Shown here: piece by piece, positions 26,338-33,928 of the stretch
How the letters are laid out: each line of letters opens with the position of its first letter
How positions within the stretch are numbered: the first letter of the stretch is position 1
Source of the DNA: Nitrospiria bacterium
Lineage (GTDB): Bacteria; Nitrospirota; UBA9217
NCBI GenBank assembly: GCA_919901555.1
Contig: CAKKPG010000211.1
Location: 1 to 36,031 of the forward strand
Direction of reading: 5' to 3'
DNA: 36,031 nt
Program-made: the position numbers and the translations under genes
The notes under the pieces: model-generated
Told to the model about the DNA's origin: nothing
The model's database searches: none
The model's input: only the letters and a program-made list of their open reading frames with translations

Positions 26338-27132
26338 TCAAGCCGTTCCGGGTTGCGGCTTGTCCACGGCGGATTCACAGCTTCCCTTGGCGAGGAACTC
26401 CAATGCCTCGGCGACCTTGCTGATGTCAACGCTCGTGTTGAAGCACGGCCCGAAGGGCCGCTCATTCAGGATGCCGATGACGGGGAGGGGATAGGCGTCC
26501 TGGATGCCGCTCGTGAGGTCGCGCTCGCACGCCACGGCGATGATGGCCTGGGGCCTGGACTCGGCCACCCGCCTCCGGGCGAGGGTGCCTCCCGTGGCAA
26601 CGGAGAGGTGCACGCTGTATTTCTGCGCCAGCTCCACGAGGTCCTTGATCTTGCACTTGCCGCAGGCCTTGCACTTGTATGCGTCGCTCGTGATCTTGAT
26701 GGCGCAGTCACTGAACTGGAGACAGTGGGGCATGAGCAGGAGGATCCTCTTCGGCTTGGCGCCGTTGCACTTGGCGCGGACGAGGAGGTTGTTCACCTCC
26801 ACGAAGGACTGCTGGATCTTTTCCTTCGAAATTCCCAGAAACTTTCCCACGACGATCATGATGGGAAAGAGCACTTCGATCACGATCCCCCGCAGTCTCG
26901 CGGCAAGGAATATCTCGCGCCCCCGGATGAGCGTGAGGATCAGGAGCGAGACGCCGAATATGAGCAGGCCCACCACGCCGCCCATGGTGATGCAGACGAC
27001 CTGGGGGGCCAGGGGGTGGATGTTCCTGAGCCCGATGTACGGGATCAGATAGAGGCCCACGGTGACGGCGGTAATGAGAAAGACCGTGAAGACGATGAGG
27101 CCGATGAAGATTCTTTTTCTCGGTTTAGGCAT
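26338..27132 (-). CDS. DUF116 family membrane protein with cysteine cluster
   Basis: 264 residues. Two N-terminal membrane helices (about 8-33 and 45-69) and a weaker hydrophobic stretch near 83-98. The cytoplasmic part has five clustered cysteines, C137, C143, C154, C157 and C160 (HCLQFSDC and CKACGKC), a plausible metal or Fe-S site, then SVATGGTLARRR and VACERDLTSGI. Function unknown; the gene is widespread beside fmt and rsmB in Desulfobacterota and Nitrospirota. ATG 27132 is used; no Shine-Dalgarno is visible, and a longer frame would start within the adjacent palindromic spacer. Confidence 0.88.
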   Translation of the reverse strand: MPKPRKRIFIGLIVFTVFLITAVTVGLYLIPYIGLRNIHPLAPQVVCITMGGVVGLLIFGVSLLILTLIRGREIFLAARLRGIVIEVLFPIMIVVGKFLGISKEKIQQSFVEVNNLLVRAKCNGAKPKRILLLMPHCLQFSDCAIKITSDAYKCKACGKCKIKDLVELAQKYSVHLSVATGGTLARRRVAESRPQAIIAVACERDLTSGIQDAYPLPVIGILNERPFGPCFNTSVDISKVAEALEFLAKGSCESAVDKPQPGTA

Positions 27133-27146
27133 GATTAGAAAATAAA

Positions 27147-27253
27147 CAATGCAAAAGTCAAAATGCAAAAGTCAAAATGCAAAATGGTGGTATGGCCTTC
27201 GCCATGGTTATGTATTCCTTCATTTTGACCTTTGCATTTTGCACTTTGCATTG
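27147..27253. repeat. ATGCAAA/TTTGCAT palindromic spacer between fmt and DUF116
   Basis: The left arm (27148-27186) reads CAATGCAAAAGTCAAAATGC and repeats. The right arm (27221-27253) reads CATTTTGACCTTTGC... to ...TTTGCATTG and is its near reverse complement over about 33 bases. The centre holds a GC-rich mini-hairpin, ATGGC-CTTC-GCCAT (27192-27205). It shares its word and its outer ends with the spacer at 23818-23917. Confidence 0.82.
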
Positions 27254-27262
27254 ATCAATTGA

Positions 27263-28207
27263 TCAGCTCCCCTGCTTGTCGGGACCTGAGAATCTTTTCC
27301 CCGCAAGCCCCCGGTGTCCGTGAATAAAGTCCGCTGCGGTCATCGGTTTCTTGCCCTCGGGCTGGATGCGAAGGACGTGTATGAGCCCCGTTCCCGTGCC
27401 AACCTCGAGGACGCCGCCGTCGCGCTCATGGATCACGCCCGCCCCTCCCTGTCCGCCGGCGACTCCGGTCTCGAGGATCTTGATGAGCTTGCCGTCGAGA
27501 TAGGTGTATGCGCCGGGCCAGGGATTGACCCCCCGCACCCGGTTATGGATCTCCACTGCCGCTGTTGTCCAGTCGATGAGGCCGTCTTGCTTCTTCAGGA
27601 TCGGCGCAAGCGTCGCCTTTGCATGGTCCTGCCGGACAGGCTTCAGCGATCCCGCTTCGATGAGCGCCAGGGCCTTTCCGATGAGCCGTGCGCCCAGGTC
27701 CGAAAGCTTTTCCGTCACCGTTCCCGCCGTGTCCTTGGGGTCAATGGATATGCTCTCCTGCATGAGGATCGCACCGGTGTCCATTCCCTCGTCCATCTGC
27801 ATGATGGTAATGCCCGTTTCCGTTTCACCGCGGATGACGGCCCAGTTGACGGGCGCAGCGCCCCGGTAGAGCGGCAGGAGCGACGCGTGGATGTTCACGC
27901 AGCCGTATTTCGGGAGCTCGAGAATGTCCTTTGGAAGTATCTGCCCGTATGCCGCCACGACGATCGCGTCGGGGGAGATCTTCCGGAGCGTTTCAATGAA
28001 TTCCGGGTCGCGCACGCGCCCGGGCTGGTGCACGGTAAGGCCCATCTGCTGAGCGGCGAGCTTGATTGCCGGCTGCGCCACAGCGCGTCCCCGGCCGGCA
28101 GGCTTGTCTATTCGCGTGACCACGCCCGCCAGTTCATGGCCCGCCTGTGCCAGGGCCTGCAGGGGCCGCACGGCGAACAGGGGTGTACCCATAAACACAA
28201 GCTTCAT
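27263..28207 (-). CDS. fmt: Methionyl-tRNA formyltransferase
   Basis: 314 residues; formylates the initiator Met-tRNA using 10-formyltetrahydrofolate. The formyltransferase fold has FMGTPLFAV at the N terminus and the catalytic triad N105, H107 (VNIHASLLP) and D143 (EGMDTG), matching E. coli N106/H108/D144. A C-terminal OB-fold domain starts near residue 205. ATG 28207 gives the family start MKLVFMGTP; an upstream GTG at 28225 is less likely. It is paired with def 51 bases upstream. Confidence 0.97.
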   Translation of the reverse strand: MKLVFMGTPLFAVRPLQALAQAGHELAGVVTRIDKPAGRGRAVAQPAIKLAAQQMGLTVHQPGRVRDPEFIETLRKISPDAIVVAAYGQILPKDILELPKYGCVNIHASLLPLYRGAAPVNWAVIRGETETGITIMQMDEGMDTGAILMQESISIDPKDTAGTVTEKLSDLGARLIGKALALIEAGSLKPVRQDHAKATLAPILKKQDGLIDWTTAAVEIHNRVRGVNPWPGAYTYLDGKLIKILETGVAGGQGGAGVIHERDGGVLEVGTGTGLIHVLRIQPEGKKPMTAADFIHGHRGLAGKRFSGPDKQGS

Positions 28208-28258
28208 GATGTAACACCCGGCCACCCCGGAACAGGCGGCGGCCCTTCCCTCTCGCTG

Positions 28259-28795
28259 CTAAGCCTTTTGAAGGGCTGCTTTTCTGTATTTTCGTTTGAA
28301 GATGTCTTTTTTGAGCGTGCTCAGCCTGTCTATCAGCAACAAGCCGTTTAAGTGGTCGATCTCATGCTGGAGCGCCTTTGCCATGAGTCCGTCGGCCTCG
28401 ATCTTGAAGGGTTTGCCCCGGCGGTCCTGGGCCCGCACCGTGACCTTCGCGGCGCGCTTTATCTTTTCGGCGTATTCGGGGAGGCTGAGGCAGCCTTCTT
28501 CGGCGATCACCGACCCCTGGGTCGAGAGTATCTCGGGATTGATGAGGACCAATAGGGGATGACGACTTTCCTGCTCCTCCCGTGTGCTCAGATCGATCAC
28601 CGCCAACTGGAGGGGTACGCCCACCTGGTTGGCGGCAAGACCGACACCGGGTGCGGCGTGCATGGTTTCCACCATGTCCTCGATAAGGCGCTGGATCGTG
28701 TCGTCGATGGTTTCGACGCGCGCGGTCTTGTTCCGGAGCACCGGGTCGGGATATGTTTTGATTTCACGTACCGCCATGGTCATTATTTTTAACAT
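28259..28795 (-). CDS. def: Peptide deformylase
   Basis: 178 residues; removes the N-formyl group from new proteins. All three motifs are intact: GVGLAANQVG (50-59), EEGCLSLP with the metal ligand C102, and QHEIDHLNG with H144 and H148 and catalytic E145. The start is uncertain: ATG 28795 has AGGAAG upstream, while ATG 28777 (MAVREIKTYPDPVL) gives the usual family N terminus. It is probably the first gene of the minus-strand operon. Confidence 0.96.
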   Translation of the reverse strand: MLKIMTMAVREIKTYPDPVLRNKTARVETIDDTIQRLIEDMVETMHAAPGVGLAANQVGVPLQLAVIDLSTREEQESRHPLLVLINPEILSTQGSVIAEEGCLSLPEYAEKIKRAAKVTVRAQDRRGKPFKIEADGLMAKALQHEIDHLNGLLLIDRLSTLKKDIFKRKYRKAALQKA

Positions 28796-28860
28796 GATCT
28801 TCCTGAAAAATCAAGGCAGAAGATGGCAGGATATCATAAGAACCACGGAATATGCACGGA

Positions 28861-28890
28861 TTGCGCTCCCCCTGATTCTTATGGTATAGT
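28861..28890 (+). promoter_or_regulatory. Possible promoter of the bacterioferritin gene
   Basis: TTGCGC (28861-28866), an 18-base spacer, TATAGT (28885-28890). It leaves an untranslated leader of about 160 bases before the ATG at 29056. I see no iron-box palindrome. The same gap carries AACCACGGAATATGCACGGA at 28841-28860, a half-arm resembling the window's last bases. Confidence 0.35.
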
Positions 28891-29055
28891 TGATCTAGGT
28901 CGGGGGCAGATCATCAGCGAGCTCCCGTGCCAATCATGCACGCGAACAACGTGAAATGTTGCGGCCATACCCCTGGCAGGCCCGGGGGAGAAGAATCGAG
29001 CGGTTTCTTTCCGAGTAATCCCGTTTCTACTACCTTAGACTGAGGAGGATACATC

Positions 29056-29481
29056 ATGGTACAGAAAGCGAGTCCCAAACTCACCGAGATGTTGAATCAG
29101 GCCATCGCAGGCGAGCTCCAGGCCATCGTCCAGTACATGTGGCACCATATCATGGTGAAGGGCATGGACTCGGCGTCGTTGTCCGAGGTGTTCGAGGAGG
29201 TGGCGATGGACGAGATGAAACACGCCGAGAAGATAGCGGAAAGACTTTTTTATTTCGACGTCAACCCGACGATTAAGCCCAACCCCATTGCCGTGGGCGG
29301 AGACCCGACGCAGATGCTCAAGGCGGACACGAAAGCCGAGGAAGAGGCCATTACCCTCTATAAGGACATCATCAAGCAGGCGGCTTCGGAGCATGATGAA
29401 ACAACGCGGCTGCTCTTTGAAGAAATCCTGTCCGAAGAAGAAAAGCACCACGACACGTTCACGACGCTGCTGGGAGAGTAA
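29056..29481 (+). CDS. bfr: Bacterioferritin
   Basis: 141 residues; iron storage and detoxification. All six ferroxidase diiron ligands of E. coli Bfr are present with an offset of two: E20, E53, H56, E96, E129 and H132. Met54 corresponds to the haem-ligating Met52. The protein stops about 17 residues earlier than E. coli Bfr, so the short fifth helix (helix E) at the four-fold pore appears to be missing. Strong Shine-Dalgarno GAGGAGG (29042-29048). An alternative is a bacterioferritin-like Dps relative, but the exact ligand spacing favours bacterioferritin. Confidence 0.88.
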   Translation: MVQKASPKLTEMLNQAIAGELQAIVQYMWHHIMVKGMDSASLSEVFEEVAMDEMKHAEKIAERLFYFDVNPTIKPNPIAVGGDPTQMLKADTKAEEEAITLYKDIIKQAASEHDETTRLLFEEILSEEEKHHDTFTTLLGE

Positions 29482-29500
29482 CACCCTTTATCGAAGATAT

Positions 29501-29609
29501 GAATCGGAGAATCGGGGAAGGGGAGAATCGGGGAGACATTAAAAAGAGCCAATCACCGGTCCGTACTCAGCTTTTTCCCTGCTTCACCGATTCCCCCTTT
29601 CACCGTTTC
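29501..29609. repeat. GAATCGGGGA palindromic spacer between convergent genes
   Basis: The left arm (29501-29536) repeats GAATCGG(G)GA. The right arm (29582-29609) reads CTTCACCGATTCCCCCTTTC and its continuation; these are imperfect reverse complements. It separates the ends of bfr and the stress-protein gene and could serve both as a terminator, although no long T run follows either arm. Confidence 0.65.
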
Positions 29610-29625
29610 ATGCGTCTGCCCCACT

Positions 29626-30087
29626 CTACGGCATCTTGAACTGTTTGCCCGCGATGCGCACCGTCAGCACCGGGCAATCCGCTTTGCGGACCACCTTTTC
29701 AGCCGTGCTTCCGAAGAGCATGTGGTCAATGCCGGTCCTGCCGTGGGTGCCGATGACGATCATGTCCACCTGTTTTTCCCGCGCCGTCCTGATGATCTCC
29801 ACGAAGGGCACACCGCGCACCACCATCTTCTCCACATCCTTCACTTTTGCCCCGGCCTCTGAAGCCCACTTGCCCATCTCGTTCCACGCGCTTTTCTGCA
29901 TGTCCTCCACGAGGTCCGTCGCCGATATGGAGGAAGGGATGTACCACTCGGCGATGCTGATGTCCTGAACCACGTAAAGGAGAATGAGTCTGGCATTGTA
30001 ATCCCGCGCCAGCGAGAGGGCATAGTCCATGGCCGCGCGCGCGCCCTGCGAAAAATCGGTGGGGAAAAGGACGGTCTTGATCTGCAT
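29626..30087 (-). CDS. Universal stress protein, UspA family
   Basis: 153 residues with the single Usp fold: N-terminal KTVLFPTDFSQGARAAM and the C-terminal ATP-binding signature GTHGRTG, nine residues, GST, then CPVLTVR. The start at 30087 has GGGAGG five bases upstream; the longer frame to 30204 is not used because it would pass the promoter. Its promoter diverges from that of ilvE. Confidence 0.94.
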   Translation of the reverse strand: MQIKTVLFPTDFSQGARAAMDYALSLARDYNARLILLYVVQDISIAEWYIPSSISATDLVEDMQKSAWNEMGKWASEAGAKVKDVEKMVVRGVPFVEIIRTAREKQVDMIVIGTHGRTGIDHMLFGSTAEKVVRKADCPVLTVRIAGKQFKMP

Positions 30088-30127
30088 GGGAACCTCCCGG
30101 GAGACGTGATAGGGCCTTGATGATTTA

Positions 30128-30156
30128 ATTCTATCCCGCATGCTCCACCTTGTCAA
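30128..30156 (-). promoter_or_regulatory. Consensus promoter of the universal stress protein gene
   Basis: On the minus strand: TTGACA (30156-30151), a 17-base spacer, TAGAAT (30133-30128). A near-perfect sigma-70 site about 40 bases before the start codon. Confidence 0.8.
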
Positions 30157-30197
30157 ACGGAAATCCGAAAGCGCCGCGCAGATGAGGAAAAAAACGA

Positions 30198-30226
30198 TTG
30201 ACAATTCAGGCTCAGGCTGTTATAAA
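30198..30226 (+). promoter_or_regulatory. Consensus promoter of ilvE, apparently leaderless
   Basis: TTGACA (30198-30203), a 17-base spacer, TATAAA (30221-30226). The expected transcription start near 30233 is only about two bases before the ATG at 30235. Confidence 0.8.
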
Positions 30227-30234
30227 ATACGCCT

Positions 30235-31176
30235 ATGCTGCAGGCAACGGAAAAGATATGGATGAATGGAAAGCTCATCCCCTGGAACGACGCCAAGGTG
30301 CATGTGCTCACGCACACCCTGCACTACGGCACCGGCGTGTTCGAGGGTATCCGCTGCTACAAGGCCGACCCGGGTTCCGCGGTCTTTCGCCTGAAGGAGC
30401 ATGTGGACCGGTTGTTCGCATCGGCCCACATCTGCCAGCTTGACATTCCCTTTACGCGCGAGCAGGTGTCCGAGGCGGTCCTCGAGACCATCCGGGTGAA
30501 CAAGATCGAGGCCTGCTACATCAGGCCCATCGTGTACCTGGGCTACGGCGCCATGGGCATCTTCCCGAAGGAAAACCCGGTCGACCTCGCCATCGCCGTC
30601 TGGCCCTGGGGCAGCTACCTCGGCGAAGAGGGGCTCAAGAACGGCATCCGCGTAAAGGTGTCGTCCTTTATCCGGCCCCACGTGAACTCCGCCATGGTGC
30701 GCTCCAAGACCACGGCCAATTATGCGAACTCTCTCCTTGCCAAGCGCGAGGCGCTCAAGGACGGGTACGACGAGGCCATGCTGCTGGACACCGACGGCTA
30801 CGTTGCCGAAGGGAGCGGCGAGAACGTGTTCATCGTGCGGAACGGCCTCATCAAGACGCCGCCGCTCACCTCCATCCTCGAAGGCATCACGCGGGACACC
30901 ATTATCCAGCTCGCAGCGGAGCGCGGCATGAGGCTCGTGGAGGAGCGCTTCACGAGAGACGAGCTCTACATCGCCGATGAGGCGTTCTTCACCGGCACGG
31001 CCGCCGAGATCACGCCCATCCGCGAGGTGGACAATCGGCGCATCGGCGCGGGCAAGCCGGGGCCGATCACCAAGGAGCTGCAGTCGGCATTTTTCGACAT
31101 CGTTTACGGCAAGGACGGCCGCCACACGGACTGGCTGACGTACATTTCCGAAAAACAGCCGGTGATGAAGAAATAG
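30235..31176 (+). CDS. ilvE: Branched-chain amino acid aminotransferase
   Basis: 313 residues; PLP enzyme (fold type IV) that makes Leu, Ile and Val from their keto acids. The N terminus, [12 protein letters not shown] then [18 protein letters not shown], is typical. PLP lysine K158 ([12 protein letters not shown]), E192/E195 in EGSGEN, and GTAAEITPI near the C terminus are all present. The family N terminus fixes the start at 30235 although no Shine-Dalgarno exists; the mRNA may be leaderless. An internal ATG at 30262 with weak GGAAAAG is less likely. Confidence 0.96.
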   Translation: MLQATEKIWMNGKLIPWNDAKVHVLTHTLHYGTGVFEGIRCYKADPGSAVFRLKEHVDRLFASAHICQLDIPFTREQVSEAVLETIRVNKIEACYIRPIVYLGYGAMGIFPKENPVDLAIAVWPWGSYLGEEGLKNGIRVKVSSFIRPHVNSAMVRSKTTANYANSLLAKREALKDGYDEAMLLDTDGYVAEGSGENVFIVRNGLIKTPPLTSILEGITRDTIIQLAAERGMRLVEERFTRDELYIADEAFFTGTAAEITPIREVDNRRIGAGKPGPITKELQSAFFDIVYGKDGRHTDWLTYISEKQPVMKK

Positions 31177-31182
31177 CTGTTA

Positions 31183-31288
31183 GCCACGAATTACCAAAAG
31201 TAGGCGCTCCTAAGCGACACGAATTTTCACGAACGGAAAATACGACCCGGGGTTTTTAATTCGTGTCGATTCGTGACAATTCGTGGCA
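31183..31288. repeat. CACGAATT palindromic spacer between ilvE and tRNA-Leu
   Basis: The right arm AATTCGTGTCGATTCGTGAC continues to AATTCGTGGC (31259-31288). The left side has GCCACGAATT (31183-31192) and CGACACGAATTTTCACGAA (31215-31233), the complement of the right arm, but interrupted by about 22 extra bases. The loop has CCCGGGG followed by TTTTT (31246-31257). Confidence 0.7.
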
Positions 31289-31303
31289 GAAAAAGGTTTT
31301 TGT

Positions 31304-31388
31304 GCCGAAGTGGTGGAACTGGTAGACACGCACGTTTGAGGGGCGTGTGGGGCAACCCATGGGGGTTCGAGTCCCCCCTTCGGCACCA
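31304..31388 (+). tRNA. tRNA-Leu (anticodon GAG)
   Basis: The acceptor stem GCCGAAG (31304-31310) pairs with CTTCGGC (31378-31384), followed by discriminator A and an encoded CCA (31386-31388). The anticodon stem CACGT/GCGTG closes the loop TTGAGGG, giving anticodon GAG, which reads CUC and CUU. A long class II variable arm (TGGGGCAACCCATG region) and the T arm with GGTTCGAGTCC are clear. Confidence 0.97.
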
Positions 31389-31583
31389 TCTTAAACCGCG
31401 GAAGCGGAAATGCCTCACGGTGAAGGTCTCGATTCTCATGAGCGCCGAGTTTCAGGTTTCAAAGGCTGAACCGGTTGCGACATTCCTCCCGTTGAATTTT
31501 ATGCAGGGTTTCGATATCGGTATTTCGAGCTTCATTACACCATTCTCTGCGGTATTCCATTTCGCCGTCCCCGGTCTAACGTG

Positions 31584-33191
31584 ATGATGAAACGAATCCT
31601 TGTCCCGGCATTTTTGCTCGCGGCGTTTTTGCCGCCCGTCGCCGCGTTCTCCCAGCAGGGGGCGACGGGCACCCCGGGCATTGTGTCCGTGCCTCTCGCC
31701 AATGTCCACGAAGAGCCCGTTCCCAAGTCCGAACTTGCCACGCAGGTGCTCCTCGCCGATGAGGTCCGCATCCTCGAAAAGAGGGACTACCGCTACCGCA
31801 TCTCCATCCCGGGCCAGGGAAACAGGGAAGGCTGGATCCAGCAGGAGGCGGTGCTCGTTCCCCGGGACAAGGGCCGCGCCTACTTCAAGCCCGACCGGCA
31901 GTGGATCGTGATCACGGTGCCGAAAACGCCCGCCCTGATCCTGGACAAGACCGGCAACCACAACGTTTCGCTCTATGCCGGCACGCGGCTGCCCGCGCTC
32001 GAAACCACCGCCGATGGATTCAAAGTGCAGTTTCCCGACAATACCCGCGCCGTCATCGGCGTCTCGGACGCGCGGCCGGACAAACCGGTGGACCCCGTGA
32101 TCAACGACATAGCCCCGGCGGAGCTTGCCGGGACGGCGAAGAAGTTCCTGGGCGTACGCCATCTCGCCGGCGGGCTGTCGGCCCAGGGCATGGACACCCG
32201 CGGTCTGGTCTATCTCGTCTATCGCATCCACGGGATCGTGCTGGATAAGGACCGCGCGGCGCTCAAGGCCAGGGCCGTCCGCGTCCGGAAAAAGGAGCTC
32301 CTGCCGGGCGACATCCTCGTGTTCTTCGGGGAGGGCGAGGGCCTCTCGGTGGGCGGCGGGTATTTCCTGCATGCGCCGAAAAAAAGCGCCGTCCAGACCG
32401 GCGGCATCTACGACCGCCGGTATGCCAATGCCTTTCAATACGGACTCCGCATCCTGAACGCCGACCCTGCCCGGAAAAAGGTCCCTGCGGAGATGACCGC
32501 CGACGAGGTCCTCATTACCCAGTCCCTTGCGGCGCAGCTCCCGCTGAACAAACGCATCGCCTACTGGGCGGGCCGGTTCATCGGCACACCCTATGACCCC
32601 GACCCCCTCGGACTCTATGTGCGCACGAACCGCATCGTTGCGGACGAAAAAGTGGACTGCATGTACCACACGTTCCGCAGCGTGGAACTGGCGATGTCCG
32701 ACGCGCCGCGTGAGGCCATTGAGAAGGCGCTGGACCTCCGGTTTATCACGCGGGGCGAGCTCCTCGACGGCCTGGTCCGGAATTACGATGCACGCTTCCA
32801 GTACGGCGAGGACATGGTCTTCAGCGGAAAATGGGGGAAGAACATCACGGCCGACCTGGGCGCAGCGAAAAAGATCGCGGGTTCCCGCGGCCGCGATGAG
32901 GTGGACATTCTTCCCAAAGACGTCCTCGTCAAAAAAGCCCTCCAGGACCAGCTCCGGGACGGCGACATCATCTACTGGGTCAAGGACCCGAAAAAGCGCG
33001 TCGTCGAGGAGATCGTCGCCCATCTGTCCACCGTCCGGGTCAAAGCCGGAAAGCCTTATGTGATCCACGCGGCAGGCTCCAAGGACTCGGCGACCAAGCG
33101 CGGCGGCGGCCAGGTAAAAGAAGTCCTTCTCTCGGACTACGTGCGCGACATGCGCTTCATCGGCGCTTTCGTGACACGGTTCGAGCAGTAA
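31584..33191 (+). CDS. Secreted SH3 / NlpC-P60-like protein with a degenerate first peptidase domain
   Basis: About 535 residues. Signal peptide (about 1-22, ending VAAFS). A bacterial SH3-like region (about 33-160) is followed by an NlpC/P60-like domain (about 180-290). There the expected DCSGLV around the catalytic cysteine reads DTRGLV (about 204-209), and the first catalytic His region (HVGIY type) is replaced by LSVGGG; only YFLHA remains. A second cysteine-peptidase-like domain follows: GTPYDPDPLGLY and VDCMYHTFRSVELA with C359, then a His in VIHAAGS. It resembles DUF1460-type amidases. Probable periplasmic peptidoglycan binding or hydrolysis. Start GTG 31581, ATG 31584 or ATG 31587; no Shine-Dalgarno. 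Confidence 0.75.
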   Translation: MMKRILVPAFLLAAFLPPVAAFSQQGATGTPGIVSVPLANVHEEPVPKSELATQVLLADEVRILEKRDYRYRISIPGQGNREGWIQQEAVLVPRDKGRAYFKPDRQWIVITVPKTPALILDKTGNHNVSLYAGTRLPALETTADGFKVQFPDNTRAVIGVSDARPDKPVDPVINDIAPAELAGTAKKFLGVRHLAGGLSAQGMDTRGLVYLVYRIHGIVLDKDRAALKARAVRVRKKELLPGDILVFFGEGEGLSVGGGYFLHAPKKSAVQTGGIYDRRYANAFQYGLRILNADPARKKVPAEMTADEVLITQSLAAQLPLNKRIAYWAGRFIGTPYDPDPLGLYVRTNRIVADEKVDCMYHTFRSVELAMSDAPREAIEKALDLRFITRGELLDGLVRNYDARFQYGEDMVFSGKWGKNITADLGAAKKIAGSRGRDEVDILPKDVLVKKALQDQLRDGDIIYWVKDPKKRVVEEIVAHLSTVRVKAGKPYVIHAAGSKDSATKRGGGQVKEVLLSDYVRDMRFIGAFVTRFEQ

Positions 33192-33251
33192 ACGCACAAG
33201 TTCGTATCTGCAACCACTTCTTTACTTCCGACCGAAAACCGTTCATACCAC

Positions 33252-33280
33252 TTGAAAACAGAAGAAACTTATGGGATAAT
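33252..33280 (+). promoter_or_regulatory. Promoter of the toxin-antitoxin operon
   Basis: TTGAAA (33252-33257), a 17-base spacer, GATAAT (33275-33280), about 30 bases before the antitoxin start. Confidence 0.7.
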
Positions 33281-33312
33281 TACCACATCCAGTAATTGAG
33301 GAGGGAGTGAAT

Positions 33313-33504
33313 ATGCCAGCCGTTTCGGTAAAGGAAAAGGTGCTGAAAGCCGTTCAAGAGCTTCCGCAGGAAGTCACTTTTGAAGACGCCATTGAGAAGC
33401 TGTATTTCCTCTCCAAGGTTGAGAAGGGACTGCAGCAGGCGGACGAGGGCCGCACAGTAACGCACGAGGAAGCAAAACAAAGAATGCAGAAATGGCTCAA
33501 GTGA
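33313..33504 (+). CDS. Antitoxin of a RelBE/ParDE-type pair
   Basis: 63 residues, acidic and helical, with the pattern of short addiction-module antitoxins (LPQEVTFEDAIEKLYFLSKVEKGLQQADEGR in pieces, ending EAKQRMQKWLK). A strong GGAGGG precedes ATG 33313 at seven bases; the GTG at 33307 lies too close to it. The 3' end overlaps the toxin gene by 13 bases. Antitoxin role is inferred from size and pairing. Confidence 0.82.
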   Translation: MPAVSVKEKVLKAVQELPQEVTFEDAIEKLYFLSKVEKGLQQADEGRTVTHEEAKQRMQKWLK

Positions 33505-33785
33505 GCTGGACGGAACAGGCCCTTGACGATGTCGCAGCGACCTGCGAGTTCATTGCAAGGGACTCTTTCCGGTATGCCCAACTGTTTGCCGACCGCGTGT
33601 TTACGGCTGCCGGCCGACTCGAAATCTCGCCTCGGTTGGGCCGCGTTGTTCCCGAGTTCGGGCGCGACGATATTCGTGAAATTCTCCTTGGCAATTATCG
33701 CATTGTTTACCGTGTTTTCCCTCATAAGGTTGAAATCCTGACTGTCTATCATGGTGCAAGACTTCTCGATCTTACCAGAATTTAA
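33492..33785 (+). CDS. RelE/ParE-family toxin
   Basis: 97 residues of the RelE/ParE fold. Typical marks: WTEQALDDVAATCEFIA at the N terminus, SPRLGRVVPEF and IREILLGNYRIVYRV, and YHGARLLDL near the C terminus. ParE members inhibit gyrase, RelE members cleave mRNA; sequence reading cannot separate them, although the RxxxP-like central region and ILTVYHGAR ending favour the ParE-like side. It starts inside the antitoxin gene. Confidence 0.87.
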   Translation: MAQVSWTEQALDDVAATCEFIARDSFRYAQLFADRVFTAAGRLEISPRLGRVVPEFGRDDIREILLGNYRIVYRVFPHKVEILTVYHGARLLDLTRI

Positions 33786-33928
33786 CCAAAACAGATTCAG
33801 TTTGACAATCCAGCCGTTTCTCTGATATAACAATCACAGAAAAGAAGTCAGGAGTCAGAAGAAACAGGCAAATTTGGCCGCTGATTCCGCAATCCGAAAT
33901 CTGCAATTCATTAATAAAAGGGGTCATC

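Noticed and set aside
31452-33197. Minus-strand open frame of 581 codons opposite the NlpC-like gene
   Set aside because: High-GC shadow; its His/Arg/Gly-rich translation has no domain, while the plus strand has a signal peptide and clear domains.
33847-33913. Another palindromic spacer before yifB
   Set aside because: It has repeated words (AGTCAGGAGTCAGAAG; CAATCCGAAATCTGCAATTC) but the two sides are not complementary, so it does not meet the pattern used for the other spacers.
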